Assembly (NCBI GenBank): GCA_001647635.1
Contig: CP014761.1
Location: 2,046,001 to 2,110,000 of the forward strand
Reading direction: 5' to 3'
DNA length: 64,000 nt
Source of the DNA: Leifsonia xyli
Lineage (GTDB): Bacteria; Actinomycetota; Actinomycetes; Actinomycetales; Microbacteriaceae
The notes below the pieces were generated by a model. The model saw nothing but the letters and a program-made list of their open reading frames with translations, made no database searches and was not told the origin of the DNA. This document shows, piece by piece, positions 41,128-50,054 of the stretch. The translations under genes and the position numbers were made by a program. Within the stretch, counting starts at the first letter, position 1; every line of letters begins with the position of its first letter.

Positions 41128-42192
41128 ATGACCACCACCGCCACCAGGGAATCCGCGCCCTCGGCTCCCGCTTCGTCCCGCAAGCGCGACGACCGCGGAG
41201 GCCTCACCTTCAAGCAGCGGCTCAGCCGCTTCGACGTCAAGGCGTCGCCCTACTTCTACGTGGCGCCGTTCTTCATCCTCTTCGGGCTCGTCGGCCTGTT
41301 CCCGCTCATCTACACGTTCGTCGTCTCGCTCAACAACTGGAACCTGCTGACCGGTCCCGGCGAGTGGGTCGGCTTCAAGAACTACGCGACCGAACTGACC
41401 GATCCGTTCTTCTGGAATTCGCTGTTCAACACGATCAGCATCTTCCTGCTCTCCGCCATCCCGCAGCTGATCGCCGCCGTCTTCATCGCCGCGATCCTCG
41501 ACCAGAACCTGCGCGCCAAGACCTTCTGGCGGATGAGCGTGCTCCTCCCGTACGTCGTCACCCCGGTCGCCGTGACGCTGATCTTCTCAAGCGCGTTCGA
41601 CGAGAAGTACGGACTGATCAACAACCTCCTGCAGGCGGTCGGCCTGCACCCGGTGATGTGGAAGACCGAGACGTTCCCCTCGCACGTCGCCATCGCGACG
41701 ATGGTCAACTGGCGGTGGACGGGCTACAACGCGCTCATCCTGCTGGCGGCCATGCAGGCGGTCCCGCGCGACATCCACGAGTCCGCCGCCCTGGACGGCG
41801 CCGGCTCGTTCCGCCGGTTCTTCTCGATCACGCTGCCGAGCATCCGTCCGACCATGATCTTCGTCATCATCACGGCCACGATCGGCGGCCTGCAGATCTT
41901 CACCGAGCCGAAGCTGTTCAACCCGTCGAGCGCCGTGCCCGGCGGCCCGCAGCGGCAGTACCAGACCACCGTGCTCTACCTGTGGGACATGGCCTTCAAC
42001 CGGCAGAACTTCGGCAAGGCCTCTGCCATCGCCTGGCTGCTGTTCCTGCTCATCGTGATCTTCGGCGTGCTCAACTTCCTGATCTCGCGCCGGATCGCCT
42101 CCACCGAGACCCGCCTGCACCGCAGACGCACCGCGAGGCGCCTGCAGGCGTCGCGCATCCTGGCCGCTGCGAGCGAGGAGAAGAACCTGTGA
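41128..42192 (+). CDS. cebF: ABC sugar transporter permease (CebF-like)
   Basis: 354 residues with six membrane segments (about 43-65, 105-128, 140-162, 195-215, 245-265 and 300-320) and a charged N-terminus. The cytoplasmic EAA loop reads ALILLAAMQAVPRDIHESAALDGAG, contacting the ATPase, which is not encoded here. In actinobacteria this is often the shared MsiK-type ATPase. The stop overlaps the next GTG. ATG at 41128 follows GGGAG. Confidence 0.88.
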   Translation: MTTTATRESAPSAPASSRKRDDRGGLTFKQRLSRFDVKASPYFYVAPFFILFGLVGLFPLIYTFVVSLNNWNLLTGPGEWVGFKNYATELTDPFFWNSLFNTISIFLLSAIPQLIAAVFIAAILDQNLRAKTFWRMSVLLPYVVTPVAVTLIFSSAFDEKYGLINNLLQAVGLHPVMWKTETFPSHVAIATMVNWRWTGYNALILLAAMQAVPRDIHESAALDGAGSFRRFFSITLPSIRPTMIFVIITATIGGLQIFTEPKLFNPSSAVPGGPQRQYQTTVLYLWDMAFNRQNFGKASAIAWLLFLLIVIFGVLNFLISRRIASTETRLHRRRTARRLQASRILAAASEEKNL

Positions 42193-43082
42193 CCGCCACC
42201 GCCACCCGTCCGACTCGGGCGCCCCGCGACGCGCAGCCCCGCGCGCCGAAGCGCAAGGCGCTCGGGATCGACCGCCGCCCCGGCTTCCTGACCTACGGCA
42301 TCCTGCTCGCGGTCTTCCTCGGCGGCGCCTACCCGCTGTGGTGGTCGTTCGTCGCCGGCTCCAGCGACAGCACGGTGCTGACGTCGACCTGGCCGCCGTT
42401 CCTGCCGGGCGGCCAGTTCTGGACGAACATCGGCCAGGTGCTCGACACCGTCCCGTTCTGGCTGGCGCTCGGCAACTCGATCATCGTCGCGTCGGTGATA
42501 ACCCTCTCGGTCGTCGCCTTCTCGACGCTCGCCGGCTACGCCTTCGCCAAGCTGCGCTTCCGCGGTCGTGAGGGTCTGATGGTGTTCGTCGTCGCGACGC
42601 TCGCCGTCCCGACGCAGCTCGGCATCATCCCGCTGTTCATGGTGATGAAGCAGTTCGGCTGGACCGGGACGCTCGGCGCGGTCATCGTCCCGACGCTGGT
42701 GACGGCGTTCGGCGTGTTCTTCATGCGCCAGTACCTGGTCGACGTGATCCCCGAGGAGCTGATCGAGGCCGCCCGCGTGGACGGTGCGAACATGATCCGC
42801 ACGTTCTGGCACGTCGGCGTCCCCGCCGCGCGCCCGGCCATGGCGATCCTCGGACTGTTCACCTTCATGACCGCGTGGACGGACTACCTCTGGCCCCTGC
42901 TCGTCGCCCCGCAGAACCCGACCCTGCAGGTCGCGCTGAGCCAGCTGCAGTCGGCCAAGTACGTCGACTACTCGATCGTGCTCGCCGGAGCCGTGCTCGC
43001 CACCATCCCCCTGCTGATCCTCTTCGTGCTCGCCGGCCGGCAGTTGGTCTCCGGCATCATGGCCGGCGCGGTGAAAGGCTGA
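42189..43082 (+). CDS. cebG: ABC sugar transporter permease (CebG-like)
   Basis: 297 residues with about six membrane segments and the EAA loop IPEELIEAARVDGANMIRTFW. GTG at 42189 overlaps the previous stop by GTGA, which decides the start; the longer in-frame extension is antisense-like. It pairs with the preceding permease to form the membrane pore. Two bases separate it from the beta-glucosidase. Confidence 0.88.
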   Translation: MTATATRPTRAPRDAQPRAPKRKALGIDRRPGFLTYGILLAVFLGGAYPLWWSFVAGSSDSTVLTSTWPPFLPGGQFWTNIGQVLDTVPFWLALGNSIIVASVITLSVVAFSTLAGYAFAKLRFRGREGLMVFVVATLAVPTQLGIIPLFMVMKQFGWTGTLGAVIVPTLVTAFGVFFMRQYLVDVIPEELIEAARVDGANMIRTFWHVGVPAARPAMAILGLFTFMTAWTDYLWPLLVAPQNPTLQVALSQLQSAKYVDYSIVLAGAVLATIPLLILFVLAGRQLVSGIMAGAVKG

Positions 43083-43084
43083 GA

Positions 43085-44536
43085 ATGAACCGCACCTGGC
43101 CCGCCGGCTTCCTCTGGGGATCGGCCACCGCCGCCGCGCAGATCGAGGGCGCCGCCCACGAGGACGGCAAGGAGGACTCGATCTGGGACGCGTTCGCGCG
43201 CGTCCCCGGCGCGATCGCCGGCGGGGACACCCCCGAGGTCGCGGTCGACCACTACCACCGCATGCCGCAGGACGTGGCGCTCATGGCCTCCCTCGGCCTC
43301 CAGTCGTACCGGTTCTCGACGTCGTGGGCGCGGGTGAAGCCCGGAGACCGCTTCGTGAACGCGGAGGGACTGTCCTTCTACGACCGACTGGTGGACGAGC
43401 TGCTCGGCGCGGGCATCCTGCCGTGGCTGACGCTCTACCACTGGGACCTGCCGCAGGCGCTCGAGGAGAAAGGCGGATGGGCGAACCGCGACACCGCCTA
43501 CCGCTTCCGCGACTACGCGGTCGCCGTCTACGACGCGCTCGGCGACCGGGTCGACTACTGGACGACGTTCAACGAGCCGCTGTGCTCGTCGCTGATCGGC
43601 TACGCGGGCGGCGAGCACGCCCCCGGGCGGCAGGAGCCGCGTGCCGGGCTCGCGGCGCTGCATCACCAGCACCTGGCGCACGGTCTGGCGGCCTCCGAGC
43701 TGCGCTCGATGGCCGCGGCGACGGGCCGTGCCGAGTCGCTGCGCGTCGGCATCACGCTCAACCTGACCACGGCCGTCCCGAACGACCCGGCGGATCCCGT
43801 CGACCGAGAGGCGGCGCGACGCATCGACGGGCTCTGGAACCGGATGTACCTCGAGCCCCTGCTGCTCGGCGCGTACCCGGCCGATGTGCTGGAGGATGTG
43901 CGCGAGCACCGCTTCGAGGAGCTGGTGCGAGAGGGCGACCTCGCGACCATCGCGCAGCCGCTCGACTTCCTCGGCGTGAACCACTACCACGACGACAACG
44001 TGAGCGGGCATCCGGCGCCGGCGGACGACCCGGCGCCCGTCGTCCCCACCGCGCGTCCGACCTCATCGCCGTTCGTGGGGAGCGAGTACGTGAGCTTCCC
44101 GTCGCGGCACCTGCCGACAACGGCGATGGGGTGGGAGGTCAACCCCGATGGGCTGCGCGCGCTGCTGGTGCGGCTCTCCCGCGACTACCTGACCCTGCCG
44201 CCGCTGTACATCACCGAGAACGGCGCCTCGTACGACGACGTCGTGACGGCGGACGGCGCGGTGCACGACGTCGAGCGCGAGGCGTACATCCTCGCCCACA
44301 TCGACGCGGTCGGCCGGGCGATCGACGAGGGCGCGGACGTGCGCGGCTACTTCGTGTGGTCGCTGCTCGACAACTTCGAGTGGGCGTGGGGATACGCGAA
44401 GCGGTTCGGGATCGTCCGGGTCGACTACGAGACCCAGGAGCGAACCGTCAAGGACTCCGGAGTCGCGTTCGCGAGGGTCATCGCGGCGGCTCGCGCGGGC
44501 GAAGCCGTGGCGGAGACGGCGCCTTCCCGCGTCTAG
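43085..44536 (+). CDS. bglC: GH1 beta-glucosidase
   Basis: A 483-residue family 1 glycoside hydrolase that splits imported beta-glucosides into glucose inside the cell (no signal peptide). The acid/base glutamate is in TFNEP (Glu164) and the nucleophile in ITENG (Glu378). FLWGSATAAAQIEG and YRFSTSWARV are the family N-terminal signature. ATG at 43085 lies two bases after the permease stop. Transport and hydrolysis are thus one operon. Confidence 0.94.
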   Translation: MNRTWPAGFLWGSATAAAQIEGAAHEDGKEDSIWDAFARVPGAIAGGDTPEVAVDHYHRMPQDVALMASLGLQSYRFSTSWARVKPGDRFVNAEGLSFYDRLVDELLGAGILPWLTLYHWDLPQALEEKGGWANRDTAYRFRDYAVAVYDALGDRVDYWTTFNEPLCSSLIGYAGGEHAPGRQEPRAGLAALHHQHLAHGLAASELRSMAAATGRAESLRVGITLNLTTAVPNDPADPVDREAARRIDGLWNRMYLEPLLLGAYPADVLEDVREHRFEELVREGDLATIAQPLDFLGVNHYHDDNVSGHPAPADDPAPVVPTARPTSSPFVGSEYVSFPSRHLPTTAMGWEVNPDGLRALLVRLSRDYLTLPPLYITENGASYDDVVTADGAVHDVEREAYILAHIDAVGRAIDEGADVRGYFVWSLLDNFEWAWGYAKRFGIVRVDYETQERTVKDSGVAFARVIAAARAGEAVAETAPSRV

Positions 44537-44563
44537 CATGGACGCGAGCGACGAGGAGACCCG

Positions 44564-45586
44564 ATGACGACGGAGCAGCTGGCAGGGCGCGGCGTGCCCA
44601 CCCTGGAGGCCGTCGCCGCGCGCGCCGGCGTCTCGCGCGCGACCGTCTCGCGGGTCGTCAACGGGTCGCCGAAGGTGACGGCCGAGGTCGTCGCCGCGGT
44701 CGAGCGGGCCATCGCCGACCTCAACTACGTCCCTAACCGTGCGGCACGCTCCCTCGCCTCGCGCAAGACGCAGGTGATCGCGCTGGTGGTCCCGGAGTCG
44801 ACGGCCAAGGTCTTCGCGGACCCGTTCTTCGCATCCATCGTCCAGGGCGTCGCGCTGAGCCTCGCCGACACCGAGTACACGCTCAACATGGTCATCTCGT
44901 CCGAGACGAACCCCGACAAGACGCGGCGCTACCTCATGGGCGGTAACGTCGACGGCGCGCTGGTGGTCTCGCACCACTCGGGCGACCACTCCTACGCGCA
45001 GCTCGGCGCCTCCCTGCCGCTGGTGTTCGGCGGACGACCGGTCAGCGAGAGCGAGCACGCGTCCTACTACGTGGATGTGGACAACGAGGCGGGCGCGCAG
45101 GTCGCCACCCAGCACCTCATCGACCGGGGCCGCCGCAATATCGCCCTGATCACCGGGCCGCAGGACATGCCCGCCGGCCTCGACCGCTACACAGGCTGGC
45201 GCCGGGCGATGGATGCGGCCGGGCTCGATGCGTCGATGGTCGCGTACGGCGACTTCTCGCCCGCGTCCGGGCTGGAGGCGATGCGCCGGCTGCTTGCGGA
45301 GGGGCGCCCGATCGACGGGCTGTTCGCCGCGAACGACCAGATGGCCGCGGGCGCGTACTCGGCGATCCATGAAGCGGGGCTGGACATCCCGGGCGACATC
45401 GCGGTGGTCGGCTACGACGACGACAGCTTCGGGCTGATGTCGACCCCGCCGCTGACGACGGTGCACCAGCCGTCGATCGGCCTCGGCGAGGCGATGGCGC
45501 GCGTGCTCGTGCGCCGCCTCGCGGGCGAGCCCGTCGAGCGCGTGACCCTCCTCCCCACCGAGCTCGTCGTCCGCCAGTCCTCCTGA
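44564..45586 (+). CDS. cebR: LacI-family repressor (CebR-like)
   Basis: 340 residues. The N-terminal helix-turn-helix reads VAARAGVSRATVSRVVNG (about 17-35), followed by the hinge NYVPNRAARSLASRK, and a ligand-binding periplasmic-type core. It lies 27 bases after the beta-glucosidase, with GAGGAGACC ahead of the ATG. It is the only regulator in the operon, so it probably binds the paired TGAGAGCGCTCTCA operators and is released by cellobiose-like sugar. Confidence 0.9.
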   Translation: MTTEQLAGRGVPTLEAVAARAGVSRATVSRVVNGSPKVTAEVVAAVERAIADLNYVPNRAARSLASRKTQVIALVVPESTAKVFADPFFASIVQGVALSLADTEYTLNMVISSETNPDKTRRYLMGGNVDGALVVSHHSGDHSYAQLGASLPLVFGGRPVSESEHASYYVDVDNEAGAQVATQHLIDRGRRNIALITGPQDMPAGLDRYTGWRRAMDAAGLDASMVAYGDFSPASGLEAMRRLLAEGRPIDGLFAANDQMAAGAYSAIHEAGLDIPGDIAVVGYDDDSFGLMSTPPLTTVHQPSIGLGEAMARVLVRRLAGEPVERVTLLPTELVVRQSS

Positions 45587-45728
45587 CCCCGCTCGCCCCC
45601 GCCTTCCCGAAGTGCAGGTACTTGCGCACCCGTGCGGCGTGTCGACCGCAACTAGCTGCCCTTCGGCGACGGGGGTCGCTGCGGCAGCCGACGCTTGCGC
45701 TCGCGCAGGGCCGGGGTACCGTCGCGGC

Positions 45729-46121
45729 ATGCCAACATATACCGCACACCGGCCGCTCGATGGCGACGCCGACGAGTACTTCGACTACGTCTCCGACCCG
45801 GAGAACCTGCCCGCCTACTTCCCGCGCGTGACCGAGGCGCATGAGCTGCCCGACGGCAAGGTCGAGACGACCGCGCACGTCGACGCCGATCAGGACGGGA
45901 GCGACGAGACCGTCACCTCCGAGGCCGCGTTCGACGTCGACCGCGCGGCGCGCGAGATCACCTGGTCGGCGCCCGGCCCGCACGACTACCACGGCTCGCT
46001 GCGGATCACCGACGACGGCGTCGAGCTGACCATCCACACGACGCAGGAGTTCGACGGGATGCAGCAGTCGCTCGACGGGTCGCTGGCGAAGATCGCGGAG
46101 AACCTGCGCGCGAAGGCCTGA
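45729..46121 (+). CDS. SRPBCC-family protein
   Basis: 130 residues of the START/SRPBCC fold (polyketide cyclase/dehydrase type): HRPLDGDADEYFDYVSDPENLPAYFPRVTEAHEL at the N-terminus, then beta strands and a long C-terminal helix (MQQSLDGSLAKIAENLRAKA). Such proteins bind hydrophobic ligands. ATG at 45729; an upstream frame is low-complexity and rejected. Function unknown. Confidence 0.78.
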   Translation: MPTYTAHRPLDGDADEYFDYVSDPENLPAYFPRVTEAHELPDGKVETTAHVDADQDGSDETVTSEAAFDVDRAAREITWSAPGPHDYHGSLRITDDGVELTIHTTQEFDGMQQSLDGSLAKIAENLRAKA

Positions 46122-46130
46122 GCCCGGGCG

Positions 46131-46379
46131 GTGTTCGACGGCTTCCGGACGACCGACGTCGACGTCGGCGAGGCGCGCATCCACGTTCGCCACGGAGGCG
46201 ACGGACCGCCGGTCGTGCTGCTCCACGGCCACCCGCGGACCGGCGCGACCTGGCACCGCGTTGCGCCGCTGCTCGTCGCGGACGGCTTCACCGTCGTGAT
46301 CCCCGACCTGCGCGGCTACGGCCGGTCGACGGCGCCCGCGCCGCGGCCCGACCACGCGCAGGCGTCGAAGCGGGCCCTG
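46131..46379 (+). pseudogene. Truncated alpha/beta hydrolase
   Basis: 83 residues match the N-terminus of a haloacetate-dehalogenase or epoxide-hydrolase type protein: VVLLHGHPRTGATWHRVAPLL (oxyanion HGHP), VIPDLRGYGRS and ASKRAL. The catalytic nucleophile region that should follow is missing. Homology stops at 46379, exactly where the stop codon of the convergent PAP2 gene begins, which marks a deletion junction. The GTG at 46131 lies ten bases after the SRPBCC stop. Confidence 0.7.
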
Positions 46380-46380
46380 G

Positions 46381-47205
46381 TCAGGCCAGGCGCCGGTACA
46401 GCCTGTTTCCGGCCGCCGCGATCACGAGGCCGGTGGCGACGATCGCCGCGACCCCGCCGGCGTAGGCGATGAAGAGGTGCTCAGTCCCGGACTGGGCCGA
46501 GAAATAGGTCACCGCCAGCGCGATGATCGAGCCCAGGCCGCACAGCGTACCGACCCAGACGAGCGGCCAGAGCTTGCTGCGCACGGGCGGTTCGGCGCCC
46601 GGCATCCGCAGACCCGAGAGCACGATGCCCGCCAGGCTGCCCCAGAAGGCGACCACCAGCATGCCGGCCACGACGTCGCTCGGCCGATGCCACTGCTCGA
46701 CCAGCGTGGACGCGCCCGCCGCGATCGTGAAGAGCGACCCGACCACTGCGGCGAGCGGGCGGAACCGCGGCGACGACAGCAGGAAGACGACGAGCGCCGC
46801 GGACGCGGCGACGGCGGTGTGACCGGACGGGAGGGAGTTCGAGAGTCCCACATCCACGCCCTTCTCGGGCCGGGAGAGGACGGTGTACTTCAGAACCTGC
46901 GTGCTCACGTTCGCGGCGATCGCCGCGCCGACCGCGACCGCGAACACCAGCCAATTGCGACGCACCAGGACGATGACGATCGCGACGACCGCGCCGATGA
47001 TGACGGAGGCGACCGGGAGGGCGTCGAGGAAGGCATGAGCGAATTCGATGACGCCGCCCTTCCACGCGTCGGCCCCGGCGAAGGCGCGCTCGTCGATCAC
47101 CTGGCCGATGTAGCTCTGCACGAACACCAGGTACACGGCGACGAACAGCATCGCGGACACGAGCGCACCCCAGACGAAGGGCAGGGCGCGGAGGCTCGAT
47201 CGCAT
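46381..47205 (-). CDS. PAP2-family phosphatase
   Basis: 274 residues with about six membrane segments and the PAP2 motifs: KYTVLSRPEKG (C1), LPSGHTA (C2, catalytic His) and WHRPSDVVAG (C3). It probably dephosphorylates undecaprenyl pyrophosphate or a phosphatidate. ATG at 47205 follows GGAGG. The upstream in-frame part is antisense sequence. Confidence 0.9.
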   Translation of the reverse strand: MRSSLRALPFVWGALVSAMLFVAVYLVFVQSYIGQVIDERAFAGADAWKGGVIEFAHAFLDALPVASVIIGAVVAIVIVLVRRNWLVFAVAVGAAIAANVSTQVLKYTVLSRPEKGVDVGLSNSLPSGHTAVAASAALVVFLLSSPRFRPLAAVVGSLFTIAAGASTLVEQWHRPSDVVAGMLVVAFWGSLAGIVLSGLRMPGAEPPVRSKLWPLVWVGTLCGLGSIIALAVTYFSAQSGTEHLFIAYAGGVAAIVATGLVIAAAGNRLYRRLA

Positions 47206-47311
47206 AGTGCCTCCAACCCTTCCACAACCGACCCTGAGATTCCCGGACGAACCCTCAACGGGGGCAGAACTACGCTCGCCCATCGCCTGTGAAGGCGAGT
47301 AGACCGGTCGC

Positions 47312-47734
47312 ATGAGACGCATCGAGAACACCATCGAGATCGACGCGCCGCCGCACGATGTGTACCTGGCGATCCGCGCGCTCGACGCGTACCCGGGGTG
47401 GCTACGGCGCTCGATCGTGTACCGCGGCACCCGCGTCGGGACCCCGGACGGCTATGTGGACACGACGACGATCGGCCGCATGAGGGGGCGGCTGCTCGAG
47501 GAGGAGCCCGACCGGATGCTGCACTTCCACCAGTCCGTGCGCTCCGGCGGGGTGGACGCGGACATCCGCTACGCGGTCGACGGCACCGCCGCGTCCACCC
47601 GCGTCACCCGCGTCGGGGAGCTGACCACCCACGGCGCCTTCCGCGCGATGCAGCCCGTGCTCGCGCGAATGGCCGCGGCCGAGAGCAGGAGGACGATGCG
47701 CGCGCTCAAGGCGCACGTCGAGCACCGCGGGTGA
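47312..47734 (+). CDS. SRPBCC-family protein
   Basis: 140 residues with the same START-like fold: RRIENTIEIDAPPHDVYLAIRALDAYPGWLRRSI, beta strands DRMLHFHQSVRSGG, and the closing helix FRAMQPVLARMAAAESRRTMRALKAHVE. It probably binds a hydrophobic ligand. Divergent from the PAP2 gene; stop six bases from the convergent methyltransferase end. Confidence 0.78.
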   Translation: MRRIENTIEIDAPPHDVYLAIRALDAYPGWLRRSIVYRGTRVGTPDGYVDTTTIGRMRGRLLEEEPDRMLHFHQSVRSGGVDADIRYAVDGTAASTRVTRVGELTTHGAFRAMQPVLARMAAAESRRTMRALKAHVEHRG

Positions 47735-47740
47735 GACGCG

Positions 47741-48616
47741 TCAGACGAACCGCACGTCGTCGCCGAGCCGCTCGCGCATGACGTCGATCGCCGCCGGATT
47801 GCTGTCCACCAGGAGGAACCGCCGCCCGAGCCCCGCTGCCACGGCCCCGGTGGTGCCGCTGCCGGCGAAGAAGTCGAGCACCCAGTCCCCTTCGCGGCTC
47901 GACGCCTGCACGATGCGCCGCAGCACGCCCTCCGGCTTCTGAGTCGGGTATCCGGTCTTCTCGCGCCCGGTCGGCGACACGATCGTGTGCCACCACACGT
48001 CCGTGGGCAGCTTGCCGAGCTGCGCCTTCTCTGGAGTGACCAGCCCGGGCGCCATGTAGGGCTCGCGCTCGACCGCGGCCGAGTCGAAGTGGTAGGCGGA
48101 CGGGTCCTTCACATAGACGAGGATCGTGTCGTGCTTAGCCGGCCAGCGGTTCTTCGGCTTCGCGCCGTAGTCGTACGCCCAGATGATCTCGTTGAGGAAC
48201 GACTCCCGGCCGAACAGCGCATCCAGCAGCACCTTCGCGTAGTGCGACTCGCGGTAGTCGAGGTGGAGGTACAGCGTCCCGTCGTCGGCGAGCACCCGCC
48301 AGGCCTCGATGAGCCGGGGCTCCAGGAAGCCCCAGTAGTCCTCGAACCGGTCGTCGTAGCGCATCAGGTCGCCCTTGATCCGCTCGTAGCTGCGGCCCTT
48401 GAAGCCGACCACGCTGCCCGCGCCGCCCTCCGACCGGACCGAGGTGAGCGTCCGCCGCGCCTGCGGTCGGCCCGTGTTGAAGGGCGGGTCGAGATAGATC
48501 AGCCGGAACGCGCCGTCGGGCAGCCCGGCGAGCACCGACAGGTTGTCGGCCTCGACCACGGTGCTCGGCGCCTCGGGGTGCCACAGCGGGGAGGCTGCGG
48601 GCTCGGGCTGCGACAT
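47741..48616 (-). CDS. Orphan beta-class DNA methyltransferase (N4/N6)
   Basis: 291 residues. The catalytic motif is YLDPPFNTG (DPPF 43-46). The AdoMet-binding motif FFAGSGTTG is C-terminal (about 255), the beta-class order. TQKPEGVLRRIV and WWHTIVSP are typical of the family. It methylates adenine-N6 or cytosine-N4. There is no restriction enzyme next to it, so it is probably a solitary methyltransferase. ATG at 48616; a long frame upstream is antisense to the phosphatase-like gene. Confidence 0.88.
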   Translation of the reverse strand: MSQPEPAASPLWHPEAPSTVVEADNLSVLAGLPDGAFRLIYLDPPFNTGRPQARRTLTSVRSEGGAGSVVGFKGRSYERIKGDLMRYDDRFEDYWGFLEPRLIEAWRVLADDGTLYLHLDYRESHYAKVLLDALFGRESFLNEIIWAYDYGAKPKNRWPAKHDTILVYVKDPSAYHFDSAAVEREPYMAPGLVTPEKAQLGKLPTDVWWHTIVSPTGREKTGYPTQKPEGVLRRIVQASSREGDWVLDFFAGSGTTGAVAAGLGRRFLLVDSNPAAIDVMRERLGDDVRFV

Positions 48617-48647
48617 GCGTCCATTGTCGCAGCGAGAGAATGGGACC

Positions 48648-49535
48648 GTGCACAATCTCGGCCTCCTCTTCGACGTCGACGGACCCCTCGCGAGCCCCGT
48701 CACCCGCACCATCGCCATCCGCAGCATCGTCACCGACCTGGTGTCGATGGCCGCGGCCGGCGTCCCGATCGCGTTCATCACCGGGCGGTCGGGCGACTTC
48801 ATCCGCAACCAGGTGGTCGCCCCGCTGTGCGACGCCGGGCTCGGCGAGGCGCTGGACCAGCACGGCGCGCGCATGTTCGGCGTGTTCGAGAAGGGCGGCG
48901 CGTGGGCGCCGATCACCGGCGGCGGGATGGGCGAGGTCACGGTCGACGAGTCGGTCGCGTTCGCGCCAGAGGCGGTGGATGCGGTGCGCCGGCTGGTGCG
49001 CGAGCGCTTCGCCGACACCATGTTCTTCGACGAGACCAAGCGCGCGATGATCTCCGTGGAGCAGCGCACCGACGTGGACGCGGACACCTACGCCGAGGCG
49101 CAGGGCCGGTTCGAGGATGCGGCGTTCGACGTGCTCACCGGGCTCGGCGTGGGGCTGCGGTACCGGGATCGCGTGTCGCCGGACGCGTCCGGCGCCGTGC
49201 CGTTCCGCATCGACCCGACCATCATCTCCACGGACATCGAGTCGGTGCTGCTCGACAAGGACCGCGGCGCCCAGCGCGCGTTCGACTACTTCGCGGCGCG
49301 CGGGCCGCTCCCCCGCCGCTGGCGGTCCGTCGGCGACTCCCGCAGCGATTACAAGATGGCCGACTTCGTCCACGACGCCGGCTACGAGGTCGCCCACGTG
49401 GATGTGCGCCCCGCCGACGGCGTGCTCGAGCGGCCCTACGAGGTGATCACGATCGGCGACGCGATCCACGACGACGCCGGCGCGGAGTTCCTGGCGCACT
49501 GGCGCCGCGAGCTCGGGCTGGAGCCGACCGGCTGA
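48648..49535 (+). CDS. HAD-like phosphatase (trehalose-/sucrose-phosphatase type fold)
   Basis: 295 residues. HAD motif I is LLFDVDGPL, with Pro where Thr usually stands; motif II is AFITGRSGD; motif IV is GDSRSDYKM. The probable start is GTG 48648 because an upstream ATG would lie inside the divergent methyltransferase. Substrate not clear. It ends one base before the RimB-like gene. Confidence 0.82.
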   Translation: MHNLGLLFDVDGPLASPVTRTIAIRSIVTDLVSMAAAGVPIAFITGRSGDFIRNQVVAPLCDAGLGEALDQHGARMFGVFEKGGAWAPITGGGMGEVTVDESVAFAPEAVDAVRRLVRERFADTMFFDETKRAMISVEQRTDVDADTYAEAQGRFEDAAFDVLTGLGVGLRYRDRVSPDASGAVPFRIDPTIISTDIESVLLDKDRGAQRAFDYFAARGPLPRRWRSVGDSRSDYKMADFVHDAGYEVAHVDVRPADGVLERPYEVITIGDAIHDDAGAEFLAHWRRELGLEPTG

Positions 49536-49536
49536 C

Positions 49537-50028
49537 TCAGCCCAGCTCGCGCCCGCGGTTGCGGCGGCGGACCTCTCGCGGCGCCCGGCCGCCCAGGAAC
49601 GACCGCGCCGGGTCCACCACGAACCCCTGACGCAGCGCCTCGCGGCCCACCAGCATCCGGAAGCCCATCTGGTCGCGGTTGGTCAGCGTCGTCTCGGCGC
49701 GCACGGTCCGGCCGCCGAGCACGAGGTCGAGGAGCACGACGACCCGCTCCTCGGTGTGCCCGGACGAGCTGCGGACCACGCGCCGGTCGTGCACCGCGCA
49801 CTCGGCGGTCACCGCGTCCCGGTCGGAGTCCTGCCAGGGATGCACCTGGAAGCGCACCCGATCCCCGGGCAGCTCTTCGATCTCGAACGCGTGCAGGGAG
49901 GAGCTGCGCGCGCCCGTGTCGACCTTCACCTTGATCCACTCGACCGGGACGCCCGGGAGGCTCACCCATTCGCGCCAGCCGACCGTGCGCGTGCCGGCGT
50001 CGTCGGTGTTTAGATGGGTGTCGGCCAT
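49537..50028 (-). CDS. RimB-like ATP-dependent zinc protease (retropepsin-like fold)
   Basis: 163 residues of the family often coupled to RimK ligases. The active-site signature is VKVDTGARSSSLHA (about 34-47), with Asp36 as the retropepsin-like aspartate. Later MGFRMLVGREAL is typical. It would remove or cut the poly-glutamate tails made by the divergent RimK at 50055, from which its start is 26 bases away. The divergent pairing supports the role. Confidence 0.88.
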   Translation of the reverse strand: MADTHLNTDDAGTRTVGWREWVSLPGVPVEWIKVKVDTGARSSSLHAFEIEELPGDRVRFQVHPWQDSDRDAVTAECAVHDRRVVRSSSGHTEERVVVLLDLVLGGRTVRAETTLTNRDQMGFRMLVGREALRQGFVVDPARSFLGGRAPREVRRRNRGRELG

Positions 50029-50054
50029 TCCCCCATCTTCGCAGGAGCTCCCCC

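Noticed and set aside
41364..43082. 572-codon frame covering the CebG-like permease
   Set aside because: The first half is a shadow of the CebF-like gene. The real start is the GTG at 42189 in the GTGA overlap.
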